DNA from: CAVRJC01 sp964505725
Lineage (GTDB): Bacteria > Actinomycetota > Acidimicrobiia > IMCC26256 > DASPTH01
Length of the DNA: 44,794 nt
Assembly: GCA_964505725.1 (NCBI GenBank)
Contig: CAZDJK010000043.1
Coordinates: 1-44,794, forward strand
Direction: 5' to 3'
Position numbers and translations under genes: made by a program. The notes beneath the pieces were generated by a model. That model saw only the letters and a list, made by a program, of their open reading frames with translations, was not told the origin of the DNA and did not search any database. Shown in pieces: positions 8,339 to 19,268 of the stretch. Position 1 is the stretch's first letter. Each line of letters opens with the position of its first letter.

Positions 8339-9018
8339 GCGGGCGCGACCACCCCGGCCGCCGCCGCGAGGAGAGACTGCAGCAGGATCACGCCGTCGGA
8401 CGAGCCGAGCAGGGGGTCGCTGGCGCGTTCCGGGTGGGGCATGAGGCCGACCACGTTGCCGTCCTCGCTCGCGATCCCGGCGATGTCGTCGAGACTCCCG
8501 TTGGGATTGCGCGTGTAGCGGAGCACGACGCGGTCCTGGTCGCGAAGCGCCTGCAGCGTCGACGCGTCGCAGACGTAGTTCCCCTCGAAGTGGTTGATCG
8601 GGATGCGGAGCCGCGCGCCGGGCGACGCCAGGTTGGTGAGGGCCGAGCGAGCGGTCTCGACCCTCAGCTCGACGGTGTCGCACAGGAACGCGAGCCCGAT
8701 GTTCTTCTGCAGCGCGCCTGGGAGGAGGCCGGCCTCGGTGAGCACCTGGAAGCCGTTGCAGATCCCCACGACGGGGCCCCCGCCTGCCGCGAGCTCGGCG
8801 ACCGCGTGCATGACCGGCGAGAACCGCGCGATGGCACCGGTACGCAGGTAGTCGCCGTGGGCGAAGCCCCCCGGCACCACGACCGCGTCGACACCCTTCG
8901 TGGTGTCGTCGCCGTGCCAGAGGATCTCCGGGCTCGCGCCGAGGCGCTCGAGCGCCCAGCACACGTCGAGCTCGCAATTGGTACCCGGGAACAGGACGAC
9001 GCCGACGCGCGTGCTCAT
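8335..9018 (-). CDS. purQ: FGAM synthase, glutaminase subunit
   Basis: 227 aa class-I glutamine amidotransferase that feeds ammonia to PurL. It begins MSTRVGVVLFPGTNCE. The nucleophile Cys is in GICNGFQVL (about residue 86), and the His/Glu of the triad are in GLMPHPERASDP near the C-terminus. The ATG at 9018 overlaps the purS stop (ATGA). Upstream in-frame codons have no family similarity. Confidence 0.96.
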   Translation of the reverse strand: MSTRVGVVLFPGTNCELDVCWALERLGASPEILWHGDDTTKGVDAVVVPGGFAHGDYLRTGAIARFSPVMHAVAELAAGGGPVVGICNGFQVLTEAGLLPGALQKNIGLAFLCDTVELRVETARSALTNLASPGARLRIPINHFEGNYVCDASTLQALRDQDRVVLRYTRNPNGSLDDIAGIASEDGNVVGLMPHPERASDPLLGSSDGVILLQSLLAAAAGVVAPA

Positions 9019-9275
9019 GGCCTCACGAGCTCCGTCAGCTCCACCGTGTAGCGCTCGATCACCGGGTTGGCGAGCAGGCGCCGGCACATCTCGTCGACCT
9101 GCTCGCGCGCCGCGGCTTCGGACGGCGCGTCGATCGTGAGCCGGATCGTCTTCGCGATCGAGAGCTCGGTGACGTTCGTGTAGCCGAGCGCCGGAAGCGC
9201 GCGCTCGACGGTGGCGCCCTGCGGGTCGAGGACGCCGGGGAGATGGGTGACGTCGATGCGGGCGCCGAACCTCAC
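9015..9275 (-). CDS. purS: FGAM synthase, PurS subunit
   Basis: 86 aa, the normal size. PurS bridges PurL and PurQ and helps pass ammonia. It shows the ferredoxin-like pattern DVTHLPGVLDPQGATVERALPALGY followed by the KTIRLTIDAPSE strand and the CRRLLANPVIERY tail. The GTG start at 9275 lies one base after the purC stop. It overlaps purQ by 4 nt. Confidence 0.93.
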   Translation of the reverse strand: MRFGARIDVTHLPGVLDPQGATVERALPALGYTNVTELSIAKTIRLTIDAPSEAAAREQVDEMCRRLLANPVIERYTVELTELVRP

Positions 9276-9276
9276 G

Positions 9277-10161
9277 TCACTGCTCCACGTCGTACCACGT
9301 GTCGAAGCTGCGCCCGGTGAGCTGCTCGTACGCCTCGACGTAGCGCGCGCGGGTTCCCTGGACCACGTCTGGCGGGAGCCGCGGCGCTGGCGGCTCGAGA
9401 TCCCAGCCGAGCTTGCGGTAGTAGTCGCGCACGTACTGCTTGTCGAACGACGGCGGGGAGGAGCCGACGCGGTACTCCTCGAGGGCCCAGTATCGCGAGG
9501 AGTCGGGCGTGAACGCCTCGTCGATCAGGTTGAGGTCGCCGTCGACGTCCCCGAACTCGAACTTGGTGTCGGCGAGCACGAGGCCGCGGTCGCCGGCGTG
9601 GTTGGCGCCCGCGACGTAGAGGCGCAGCGTGAGCTCGCGGAGCTGCTCGTAGCGGTCGCCGCCGACGAGCTGGGCGGCCTCGAGGGGCGTCAGAGGCTGG
9701 TCGTGGCCCGCTTCGGCCTTGGTCGTGGGCGTGAAGATCGGCTCGGGGAGCCGCTCCGCCTCCCGCAGGTGCGCAGGGAGCGCATGGCCGTGCACCGAGC
9801 CGGTCTCCTGGTACTCGGCCCACGCGGAGCCGAACAGGTAGCCGCGCGCCACGCACTCGAGCCGTACCGGGCGCGCGGCGCGCACCAACATCGCCCGTCC
9901 GGCGACGTCGGGCCCCGCGGTCTCGGGGAAGTCGGTGGGGTCGGCCGACACGAGATGGTTGGGGACGATCGCGCGCGTGTGGTCGAACCAGAACGCCGAC
10001 AGCGCGGTGAGCACCCGGCCCTTGTCGGGGATCTCGTCCTCCAGCACGACGTCGAACACCGAGATGCGATCACTCGCGACCACGAGCATCCGATCGAGGC
10101 CGACTTCGTAGAGCTCGCGGACCTTGCCCGTGTAGTGGTGCGGCAGTGCGATCCGGCTCAC
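9277..10161 (-). CDS. purC: SAICAR synthase
   Basis: 294 aa. Joins CAIR and aspartate with ATP to give SAICAR. Its N-terminus has the YTGKVRELYEVG nucleotide-binding strand and the VVASDRISVFDVVL motif. Downstream are RPVRLECVARGYLFGSAWAEY, PEPIFTPTTKAE and LADTKFEFG, DEAFTPDSSRYW. The length is that of the long (about 300 aa) SAICAR synthase form. The GTG at 10161 overlaps the purB stop (GTGA); codons upstream encode purB in another frame. Confidence 0.95.
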   Translation of the reverse strand: MSRIALPHHYTGKVRELYEVGLDRMLVVASDRISVFDVVLEDEIPDKGRVLTALSAFWFDHTRAIVPNHLVSADPTDFPETAGPDVAGRAMLVRAARPVRLECVARGYLFGSAWAEYQETGSVHGHALPAHLREAERLPEPIFTPTTKAEAGHDQPLTPLEAAQLVGGDRYEQLRELTLRLYVAGANHAGDRGLVLADTKFEFGDVDGDLNLIDEAFTPDSSRYWALEEYRVGSSPPSFDKQYVRDYYRKLGWDLEPPAPRLPPDVVQGTRARYVEAYEQLTGRSFDTWYDVEQ

Positions 10162-11468
10162 GGCGCCTCTCGAGCGTCGTCGAGGGCGTCCACAGCCCGC
10201 GCCGCGTGCTCCGTGGCGTGCTCGAGATCGAAGCACTCGTCGAGCCGGGCGGGGGAGAGGTGCGCGGTGACGTCGGGGTCGTCGGCGAGCACGGCGCGGA
10301 ACGACCGCCGCTCCTCCCAGGCACGCGTCGCCGCGCGCTGCGTGATGCGGTAGGCGTCGTCGCGCGCCAACCCCGACTCCACCAGCGCGAGGAGCACCGC
10401 TTCGCTGAACACGAGGCCGTATGAGGCCTCGAGGTTCTCGCGCATGCGATCCGGGTGCACCACGAGGCCCGCGACGATGGCGCGGAACCGGACGGCCATG
10501 TAGTAGGCGAGGAGGAGGGAGTCCGTGAGCACGATGCGCTCCACCGACGAATGGGACATGTCACGCTCGTGCCAGAGCGCGACGTCCTCGAGCCCGGCGG
10601 TAAGGTTGCCTCGCAGCACGCGCGCGAGCCCACAGAGTTGCTCGCTGCGCCACGGGTTCCGCTTGTGGGGCATCGCGCTGGAGCCCTTTTGCGCGCCGGC
10701 GGCGAAGGGCTCCTCGACCTCGCGCACCTCGGTGCGCTGCAGGTGGCGCACTTCGAGCGCGAAGGACTCGATCGACGCCCCGAGCGACGCGCACGCGTAC
10801 AGGAGCTCCGCGTGCCGGTCACGAGCGAGCACCTGCGTCGCCGGCGCCGGCTCCAGGGCCAGCCCCTCGCACACGAACGCCTCCACCTGTGGATCGACGT
10901 TCGAGTAGGTCCCGACCGCGCCCGAGAGCTTCCCCACCGCGACCGCGCGCCGCGCACGGACGAGCCGGGCGCGGTCGCGCCGGAGCTGGAGCGCCCACAG
11001 CGCGAGCTTGCTGCCGAAGGTGATGGGCTCCGCGTGGATCCCGTGCGTCCGCCCCACCATCGGGGTGTCGCGGTGCTCCCGGGCCCGGGCGACCACCACC
11101 GCCTCGAGCGCGTCGACCGCCTCGAGCACGAGGTCGGTCGCCCGCACGAGCGTGACCGACATCGCGGTGTCGACCACGTCGTAGGACGTCAGGCCGTAGT
11201 GAACCCACTTGGCTGCGGGGCCGCCGATGCGTTCCTGCACGACGTCCACGAAGGCAGCGGTCTCGTGGTCGGTGACCGCCTCCCGGGCGCGGATCGCATC
11301 CAGATCGAAGTCGGCGCGCTCCCGCACCACCGCCGCGTCGGCCGCCGGGACCACGCCCAGCTTCGCCCATGCCTCGGTGGCCAGGATCTCGACTTCGAGC
11401 CAGGTGCGAAAGCGCGCCTCGTCGGTGAAGAGACCGGCGATCTCTGGCAGCGCGTAGCGGTCTATCAA
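10158..11468 (-). CDS. purB: Adenylosuccinate lyase
   Basis: 436 aa. Cleaves SAICAR to AICAR and adenylosuccinate to AMP. The N-terminus LIDRYALPEIAGLFTDEARF is typical. The catalytic His is in MVGRTHGIHAEP and the catalytic Ser in the flexible loop GSSAMPHKRNPWRSE. The start is a TTG at 11468 with AGGAGG about 10 nt upstream. A GTG eight codons further up is possible, but the ribosome-binding site favours the TTG and the family N-terminus aligns there. It is the first gene of the purB-C-S-Q-L-F-M run and diverges from a 57-aa zinc-binding ORF; the 102 bp between must hold the promoters. Confidence 0.94.
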   Translation of the reverse strand: MIDRYALPEIAGLFTDEARFRTWLEVEILATEAWAKLGVVPAADAAVVRERADFDLDAIRAREAVTDHETAAFVDVVQERIGGPAAKWVHYGLTSYDVVDTAMSVTLVRATDLVLEAVDALEAVVVARAREHRDTPMVGRTHGIHAEPITFGSKLALWALQLRRDRARLVRARRAVAVGKLSGAVGTYSNVDPQVEAFVCEGLALEPAPATQVLARDRHAELLYACASLGASIESFALEVRHLQRTEVREVEEPFAAGAQKGSSAMPHKRNPWRSEQLCGLARVLRGNLTAGLEDVALWHERDMSHSSVERIVLTDSLLLAYYMAVRFRAIVAGLVVHPDRMRENLEASYGLVFSEAVLLALVESGLARDDAYRITQRAATRAWEERRSFRAVLADDPDVTAHLSPARLDECFDLEHATEHAARAVDALDDAREAP

Positions 11469-11570
11469 GGCGGCGGCTCCTCCTGCCGACACTCTACGAG
11501 CCGGACCTCGGGCTCGTTCGCCCAATGGGCGGATCGACGCGAGCCGGATCGCGGAGGAGGAAGACCGGGC

Positions 11571-11744
11571 GTGGCGAACTGCGCGAAGCACTGGACCGAG
11601 CTCGCGGTCGCAGAGTGCGAGGAATGCCATGAGCGCTGGTGCGTCCAGTGTCTCGTGCCGCCCCCGCGCGAGAGCGGCCCGCTTCGCTGCATCCAGTGCT
11701 CGCTCGTCGCGGCGGGGATCCGCACCCGGCGCCGCGGCTTCTGA
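11571..11744 (+). CDS. 57-aa zinc-binding (B-box-like) miniprotein
   Basis: The GTG at 11571 follows GGAGGAGG at 11553-11560. The product, starting MANCAKHWTELAVAECEEC, has cysteines/histidines at C4, H7, C16, C19, H20, C24, C27, C40 and C43. This fits two zinc sites like a B-box or double zinc ribbon, and it ends in a basic IRTRRRGF tail. In larger actinobacterial proteins such B-box zinc domains precede membrane segments; here the domain stands alone. It is divergent to purB and points at the purD stop, so it interrupts the purine run. Function unknown. Coding status rests on the ribosome-binding site and the regular cysteine spacing. Confidence 0.6.
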   Translation: MANCAKHWTELAVAECEECHERWCVQCLVPPPRESGPLRCIQCSLVAAGIRTRRRGF

Positions 11745-11778
11745 GTCGTCATCCGGTCCTCGCCGAACGCGGTTGCAC

Positions 11779-13056
11779 TCAGCCCACGGCGGCCGCGATG
11801 TCGCGGCGGTAGTGCGCTCCCGGCCACGAGATGGCCGCGACCGCGTCGTAGGCACGGTTCCGGGCGGCTGCGATCGAGGGACCGGTAGCGGTCACGTCGA
11901 GCACCCGCCCGCCCGCGGTCACGAAGCCGTCGGCCGCCGAACCGGCCGTGCCGGCGTGGAAGATCGTCACGCCGGCCAGGCCCGCCGCCTGCTCGAGACC
12001 GGTGATCGTGCCTCCGGTCCGGTACGGCGACACGGGGTACCCCTCGGTCGCCATCACCACCGTCACGCACGCGTCGTCGATGAAGTCGAGCGGGGGCAGC
12101 TCCTTGCCCAGCGCGGCCGCCACGATCATCTCGCCGGCGTCGGTGCGGAGCCGGGGCAACACCACCTGGGCCTCCGGATCCCCGAAGCGCACGTTGTACT
12201 CGATCAGCTTCGGGCCCTCCGGCGTGAACATGAGGCCGGCGTAGAGCACCCCCCGGTAGTCGATCCCGAGGTCCGCGAGGTGCCCGAGCACCGGCGTGAC
12301 GAACCGCGACATGAGCTCGTCCACGCGCCCGGCGGCGATCGGCACCGGCGAGTACGCGCCCATCCCGCCGGTGTTCAGACCGGTGTCGCCGTCGCCGACC
12401 CGCTTGAAGTCCTGGGACGGAGTCAGCGGCCGAGCGCCGGCCGGCTCGCCGTTGCACACCGCGAGCAACGAGAGCTCCGGGCCGGTGAGGCCCTCCTCGA
12501 TCACGACGGTGCGCCCGGCGTCTCCGAACGCGGCGCCCGAGAGGTACGAGCGGACCGCGTCACACGCGTCGGCGAGGTCCTGCGTCACGAAGACGCCCTT
12601 GCCCTCCGCGAGGCCGTCGGTCTTGACCACGTAGAGGCCGGGCATCGAGCCGAGAAAGGCGAGCGCGGCGTCCTCCTCGTCCGCGGTGAACGTAGCGTGA
12701 CGCGCGGTGGGGATACCGGCCTCCTGCACCAGCGACTTCATCCATGCCTTGGAGCCCTCGAGCCGCGCGCCGTCGGCGCCGGGACCGAACGCGGGCACGC
12801 CGTCCGCGCGCACCGCGTCGGCCGCGCCGTTCACGAGCTGACGGTCGGCGGCGGGGACGACGATGTCGACCGCGAGGTCGCGGGCGAGCTCTCGGACCGC
12901 CCGGGGGTCGTTGGGGTCGACGGCGACGCACGGCGCGCTCTGCGCGATGCCGGCGTTTCCCGGCGCCACCGTTACCTCGGTCGCCACTGCCGAGCGTTGC
13001 AACGACCACGCGAGCGCGTGCTCACGGCCGCCGGACCCGACGACGAGGAACTTCAT
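11779..13056 (-). CDS. purD: Phosphoribosylamine-glycine ligase (GAR synthetase)
   Basis: 425 aa ATP-grasp enzyme that makes GAR from phosphoribosylamine, glycine and ATP. It has the N-terminal VVGSGGREHALAW, the LEGSKAWMKSL helix, SQDFKRVGDGDTG-NTGGMGAYSP and the metal-binding EYNVRFGDPEAQ. Odd points: the usual VGPEAPL motif near residue 70 reads VPAADRQL, and the ATP-site strand usually IKADGLAAGKGV reads VKTDGLAEGKGV. Both are substitutions in segments that are nearly invariant in enzymes I know, while the metal ligands are kept. The ATG at 13056 overlaps the purA stop (ATGA). Confidence 0.92.
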   Translation of the reverse strand: MKFLVVGSGGREHALAWSLQRSAVATEVTVAPGNAGIAQSAPCVAVDPNDPRAVRELARDLAVDIVVPAADRQLVNGAADAVRADGVPAFGPGADGARLEGSKAWMKSLVQEAGIPTARHATFTADEEDAALAFLGSMPGLYVVKTDGLAEGKGVFVTQDLADACDAVRSYLSGAAFGDAGRTVVIEEGLTGPELSLLAVCNGEPAGARPLTPSQDFKRVGDGDTGLNTGGMGAYSPVPIAAGRVDELMSRFVTPVLGHLADLGIDYRGVLYAGLMFTPEGPKLIEYNVRFGDPEAQVVLPRLRTDAGEMIVAAALGKELPPLDFIDDACVTVVMATEGYPVSPYRTGGTITGLEQAAGLAGVTIFHAGTAGSAADGFVTAGGRVLDVTATGPSIAAARNRAYDAVAAISWPGAHYRRDIAAAVG

Positions 13057-14345
13057 GCCGCGCGCGGGAGCACGACCGTCTGGTCACGTGCCGGTCCCAC
13101 CGACACGAAGCTCACCGGGACCCCGGCGATCCGCTCCACCAGCTTCACGTAGTCGCGCGCGGCGGGCGGGAGATCGGCGATCACCCGGGCACCTTCGATG
13201 TCGGCGTCCCAGCCGGGGAGCGTCTCGAGAATCGGGCGCACCTTGTGCAGCACCGACTGGTGGTACGGCACATGCCCGTATCGGGTGCCGGCGTCGTCCT
13301 CGTAGGCGACGCACACCGCGAGCGGATCGATACCGGTGAGGACGTCGAGGTTGGTGATCGCGATCTCGCTGCACGTGTTGAGGCGCACCGCGTGGCGGAG
13401 CATCACCGCGTCGAGCCAGCCGACGCGACGTCGTCGACCGGTGTTCGTGCCGTACTCGCCGCCGGCCTCGACGATGGCGTCGCCGACCTCGTCGCCCTCG
13501 AGCAGCTCGCTCGGGAACGGCCCCGCGCCGACCCGGCTCGTGTAGGCCTTCACGATGCCGACGACCCGGTCGATGGCGCGCGGTCCCACACCGGCGCCCG
13601 CGCAGACGGCGCCGGCCACCGGATTGCTCGATGTGACGAACGGATAGGTGCCGTGGTCGAGGTCGAGGAACGTGGCCTGCGCGCCCTCGAATAGCACGCG
13701 CTGCCCGGCCTCGAGCGACTCGTGCAGCAGGTGCACGGTGTCGGCGATGACCGGCTCGAGGCGCGGCGCGAGCGCGAGGTACTGCTCGCAGATGGAGTCG
13801 GCGGTGACCGGCAACCGGTTGTACACCTTGGCCAGCACGCCGTTCTTCTCGCGCAGCGCGAGGTCGAGCTTCTGCCGGAAGATCTTGGGGTCGAGGAGAT
13901 CCTGCACGCGGAGCCCGACGCGCAGGGCCTTATCGGCGTACGCGGGGCCGATACCGCGCTTGGTGGTACCCAGCGCGTTCTTCCCGAGAAACCGCTCGGT
14001 CACCCGGTCGAGCTCCTGGTGGTAGGGCATGATCAGGTGCGCGTTGCCCGAGAGCTTGAGCCGCTCCGTGTGCACGCCCCGCGCCTCGAGCATGTCGAGC
14101 TCGGCGATGAGCACCGCAGGATCGACCACGACGCCGTTGCCGATGACCGGCGTCACTTCGGGGTGCAGGATCCCGCTCGGGACGAGCTGCAGCTTGAACA
14201 CCTCGCCGTCGACCACGATCGTGTGCCCGGCGTTGTGCCCGGCCTGGTAGCGCACCACGACCGCGCTGTCCTTGGCGAGGTAGTCGGTGAAGCGACCTTT
14301 GCCCTCGTCACCCCAGTGGGTGCCGACGATCACGGTTCCCGGCAT
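13053..14345 (-). CDS. purA: Adenylosuccinate synthetase
   Basis: 430 aa. Uses GTP and aspartate to turn IMP into adenylosuccinate, which PurB (encoded 1.6 kb downstream) cleaves to AMP. The N-terminal GTHWGDEGKG P-loop holds the catalytic Asp, with His instead of the usual Gln before WGDEGKG. RYQAGHNAGHT has the second catalytic His, ALGTTKRGIGPAY the IMP site, FEGAQATFLDLDHGTYPFVTSS the switch region, and TNLDVLTGID the base-recognition loop. The ATG at 14345 gives the family N-terminus. It is first of the purA-purD pair and divergent from a PPOX gene across 124 bp. Confidence 0.95.
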   Translation of the reverse strand: MPGTVIVGTHWGDEGKGRFTDYLAKDSAVVVRYQAGHNAGHTIVVDGEVFKLQLVPSGILHPEVTPVIGNGVVVDPAVLIAELDMLEARGVHTERLKLSGNAHLIMPYHQELDRVTERFLGKNALGTTKRGIGPAYADKALRVGLRVQDLLDPKIFRQKLDLALREKNGVLAKVYNRLPVTADSICEQYLALAPRLEPVIADTVHLLHESLEAGQRVLFEGAQATFLDLDHGTYPFVTSSNPVAGAVCAGAGVGPRAIDRVVGIVKAYTSRVGAGPFPSELLEGDEVGDAIVEAGGEYGTNTGRRRRVGWLDAVMLRHAVRLNTCSEIAITNLDVLTGIDPLAVCVAYEDDAGTRYGHVPYHQSVLHKVRPILETLPGWDADIEGARVIADLPPAARDYVKLVERIAGVPVSFVSVGPARDQTVVLPRAA

Positions 14346-14432
14346 CAGCCTTGACCTCGGAGTGGGTTGCGACCGGGCCGACGGCGCGACCGGACAACCG
14401 GAACGAGAAGGAGGAACGCGACACCCGCCACG

Positions 14433-14460
14433 TTGAGAGGATGGTAGCCGACGGTAGGCT
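14433..14460 (+). promoter_or_regulatory. Promoter of the PPOX gene
   Basis: TTGAGA at 14433-14438, a 16-nt spacer and TAGGCT at 14455-14460. The ATG lies 9 nt after the -10 box, so the transcript would be leaderless or nearly so. Confidence 0.45.
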
Positions 14461-14469
14461 CGCCCCACG

Positions 14470-14940
14470 ATGGCGCCGACGATCGCGACGAACACGAAGG
14501 TCGACCGGGCCGGGCTCGAGGCGTTCCTGCGCGCGAACCACCGCGCGGTCGTGATCACGACCCGCCGCGACGGCCGTCCGCAGGCGTCGCCGGTCACGTG
14601 CGGGCTCGACGACGAGGGCCGCGTCGTGATCTCGACCTACGCCGAGCGGGCGAAGGCCCACAACGCGCGGCGGAATCCTGCGGTCTCGGTCGTCGTCGGC
14701 TCCGAGAACTTCGGCGGCGCCTGGGTGCAGGTCGACGGCCGCGCCGAGGTGCTCGACATGCCCGAGGCACTCGACGCGCTCGTCGACTACTACCGCTGCA
14801 TCTCCGGCGAGCATCCCGACTGGGACGAGTACCGCGCCGCGATGGTGCGCCAGGACAAGTCGCTCCTGCGCGTCACCATCGAGCGTTGGGGCCCGATCGC
14901 CACCGGTGGGTTCCCGGCCCGGGTGGCCGACCGCCTCTGA
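14470..14940 (+). CDS. PPOX-class F420-dependent oxidoreductase
   Basis: 156 aa split-barrel protein of the Rv1155 type. Recognisable blocks are FLRANHRAVVITTRRDGRPQ, ASPVTCGLDDEGRVVISTY, AERAKAHNARRNPAVSVVV and the C-terminal RVTIERWGPIATGGFPARV. The K/R-rich ERAKAHNARRNP segment is where these enzymes hold the F420 tail (family knowledge). They reduce small enones or related metabolites in the cytosol. It converges on clpB with a 7-bp gap. Second PPOX-fold gene of the window. Confidence 0.82.
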   Translation: MAPTIATNTKVDRAGLEAFLRANHRAVVITTRRDGRPQASPVTCGLDDEGRVVISTYAERAKAHNARRNPAVSVVVGSENFGGAWVQVDGRAEVLDMPEALDALVDYYRCISGEHPDWDEYRAAMVRQDKSLLRVTIERWGPIATGGFPARVADRL

Positions 14941-14947
14941 CCTCGCG

Positions 14948-17527
<2,580 letters not shown>

Positions 17528-17562
17528 GGGCCTACCTCGGGCTGATGATTCCGTTCCCCAAA

Positions 17563-17583
17563 CCTGACAACGTCGGTGTCAAC
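17563..17583. promoter_or_regulatory. HAIR-like HspR operator before clpB
   Basis: CCTGACA - N7 (17570-17576) - TGTCAAC. The HspR-associated inverted repeat is CTTGAGT-N7-ACTCAAG; spacing is exact and TGA/TCAA are kept in the arms. It lies 36-56 bp before the clpB start. On the minus strand it includes TTGACA, a possible -35 box. Confidence 0.55.
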
Positions 17584-17671
17584 TTTATTCCCCGAAGGGC
17601 CGGCTGCCAAGGGGTCGGCGCGGAGCGGGCAGGGCGCCCCGCTCGGTTGCTCATGGTCGAGAGCAACGAGA

Positions 17672-18088
17672 TCAGGACCGGCGCGGCGCGCGGACCGACA
17701 CCACGGTGCGCGCCACCGGGACGAGGTCGCGCCGGTAGGCGCGGTGGACCTCGTCGACCGCCTCCGTGCGCTCGGCGGCGGCGCGCTCCAGCGCCGCGCG
17801 CAGCTCGGCGATCCGTTCGCGGAGGTCCTTGATCTCTGCTTCGAGCTCGAGGATCCTGCGGACGCCCGCCAGGCTGACCCCGTCGTTGGTGAGCCCCTGG
17901 ATCCGCTGGAGCAACGCGATGTCGCGGTCCGAGTAGCGGCGGCTACGGCCCGAGGTGCGCGTCGGCTCGATGAGCCCCTTGCGCTCGTAGATCCGCAGCG
18001 TCTGCGGGTGCACGCCCGCGAGCTCGGCCGCGACCGAGATGATGTAGAGCGCGCGGTCGGGCGGCGACGGGGACTCGGCACGGGCCAT
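17672..18088 (-). CDS. hspR: HspR heat-shock repressor (MerR family)
   Basis: 138 aa. MerR-type winged helix at the N-terminus: YIISVAAELAGVHPQTLRIYERKGLIEPTR, then GRSRRYSDRDIALLQRI. It is followed by a coiled coil (about 85-115, IKDLRERIAELRAALERAA). HspR binds HAIR sites together with DnaK as co-repressor and releases when DnaK is busy with unfolded proteins. Two HAIR-like sites are present here, before dnaK and before clpB. It starts 3 bp after the dnaJ stop, so it is fourth in the dnaK-grpE-dnaJ-hspR operon. Confidence 0.94.
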   Translation of the reverse strand: MARAESPSPPDRALYIISVAAELAGVHPQTLRIYERKGLIEPTRTSGRSRRYSDRDIALLQRIQGLTNDGVSLAGVRRILELEAEIKDLRERIAELRAALERAAAERTEAVDEVHRAYRRDLVPVARTVVSVRAPRRS

Positions 18089-18091
18089 GGA

Positions 18092-19237
18092 TCACACCCC
18101 CAGGTGCTCTCGCGGGTTGCCCGAGAGCGTCGTGGCGAGCTTCTCGACCTCTTCCCGCTGCGCGTTGTCGAGCTCCGTGGGCACGACCACGTCGAAGGTC
18201 ACCAGCAGTGCGCCCGGGTCGCCCGAGCCGCGCTTGATCCCCTTGCCGCGCACGCGCACGGTCTTGCCCGACTGCGTGCCCGGCGGCACCTTCACCGTCA
18301 CCGCGGAGTCGAGCGTCGGGACCTTCACCTGGGCACCGAGCGCGGCCTCCGGGAACGTGATCGGGACCTTCACCGTGAGGTCGGTCTTGCCGCTGCGCGA
18401 GAAGATCGGGTGCGGGGCAACGTGCACGATCACGTAGAGGTCGCCCGCGGGCCCACCGTTCGCGCCGGCCGCGCCGCGTCCCTTGACGCGGATGCGTTGG
18501 CCGTCGTCGACGCCCGCGGGCACGCGCACCTTGACCGTGCGCGGCCGCACTTCCACACCACGGCCCTTGCAGTGTCGGCACTTCTCCTTGATCACGGTGC
18601 CGCGCCCGCCGCACGTGGGGCAGACCTGCGAGAACGAGAACGGTCCCTGGTCGACCGCGACCGCACCGGTCCCGCCACACGTGGGGCACACGTCGGGGAA
18701 CGTCCCCGGCTTGGCTCCCGAACCGCCGCACACCGAGCACGGCGCCTCGGCGGTGATGTTCACCGACGTCGTGACGCCGTGCACCGCGTCGAGGAAATCG
18801 AGGTGCAGCTCGGTCTCGAGGTCGTGGCCGCGCTGGGGCCCGGCGTGAGCGCGCCCGCGACGGCCGGCTCCCCCGCGGCCGCCGAACAGGTTGCCCAGCA
18901 GGTCGCCGAGCCCGCCGAAGTCGCCCCCCTCCTCGAAGCGGACGTTGCCGAAGCCGCCGGGGCCGGCGCCCGGGAAGCCGCCGGCGCCGAAGCCCTGCGC
19001 GGCCATCTCCCGTACCTGGTCGTACTCCTTGCGCTTCTCGGCGTCACCGAGCACGTCGTGCGCCGCCGAGATCTCCTTGAAGCGCTCCTCGGCCTCCTTG
19101 TTCCCCGCGTTCGCGTCGGGGTGGTACTGCTTCGCGAGCTTGCGGTACGCGCGCGCGATGTCCTTCTCGGACGCGTCGCTCGACACGCCGAGCACCTCGT
19201 AGTAGTCCTTCTCGAACCACTCCCGCTGGGGCGCCAT
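18092..19237 (-). CDS. dnaJ: DnaJ co-chaperone (Hsp40, class A)
   Basis: 381 aa. The J-domain at 10-75 contains the HPD motif (KQYHPDANAG) and starts KDYYEVLGVSSDAS. A Gly/Phe-rich linker (about 85-130, GFGAGGFPGAGPGGFG) follows. Then come four zinc-finger repeats CSVCGGSG, CPTCGGTG, CPTCGGRG and CRHCKGRG, and two beta-barrel substrate domains. It stimulates DnaK ATP hydrolysis and delivers clients. It resembles the actinobacterial DnaJ1 that travels with hspR. The gap to grpE is 31 bp. Confidence 0.96.
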   Translation of the reverse strand: MAPQREWFEKDYYEVLGVSSDASEKDIARAYRKLAKQYHPDANAGNKEAEERFKEISAAHDVLGDAEKRKEYDQVREMAAQGFGAGGFPGAGPGGFGNVRFEEGGDFGGLGDLLGNLFGGRGGAGRRGRAHAGPQRGHDLETELHLDFLDAVHGVTTSVNITAEAPCSVCGGSGAKPGTFPDVCPTCGGTGAVAVDQGPFSFSQVCPTCGGRGTVIKEKCRHCKGRGVEVRPRTVKVRVPAGVDDGQRIRVKGRGAAGANGGPAGDLYVIVHVAPHPIFSRSGKTDLTVKVPITFPEAALGAQVKVPTLDSAVTVKVPPGTQSGKTVRVRGKGIKRGSGDPGALLVTFDVVVPTELDNAQREEVEKLATTLSGNPREHLGV

Positions 19238-19268
19238 CGCTATCCGCTCGCTACGTCCGGGATGGAGC

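Noticed and set aside
14346..14469. Purine riboswitch upstream of purA
   Set aside because: No recognisable purine aptamer core or matching stems in the 124 bp; actinobacterial pur genes rarely use it.
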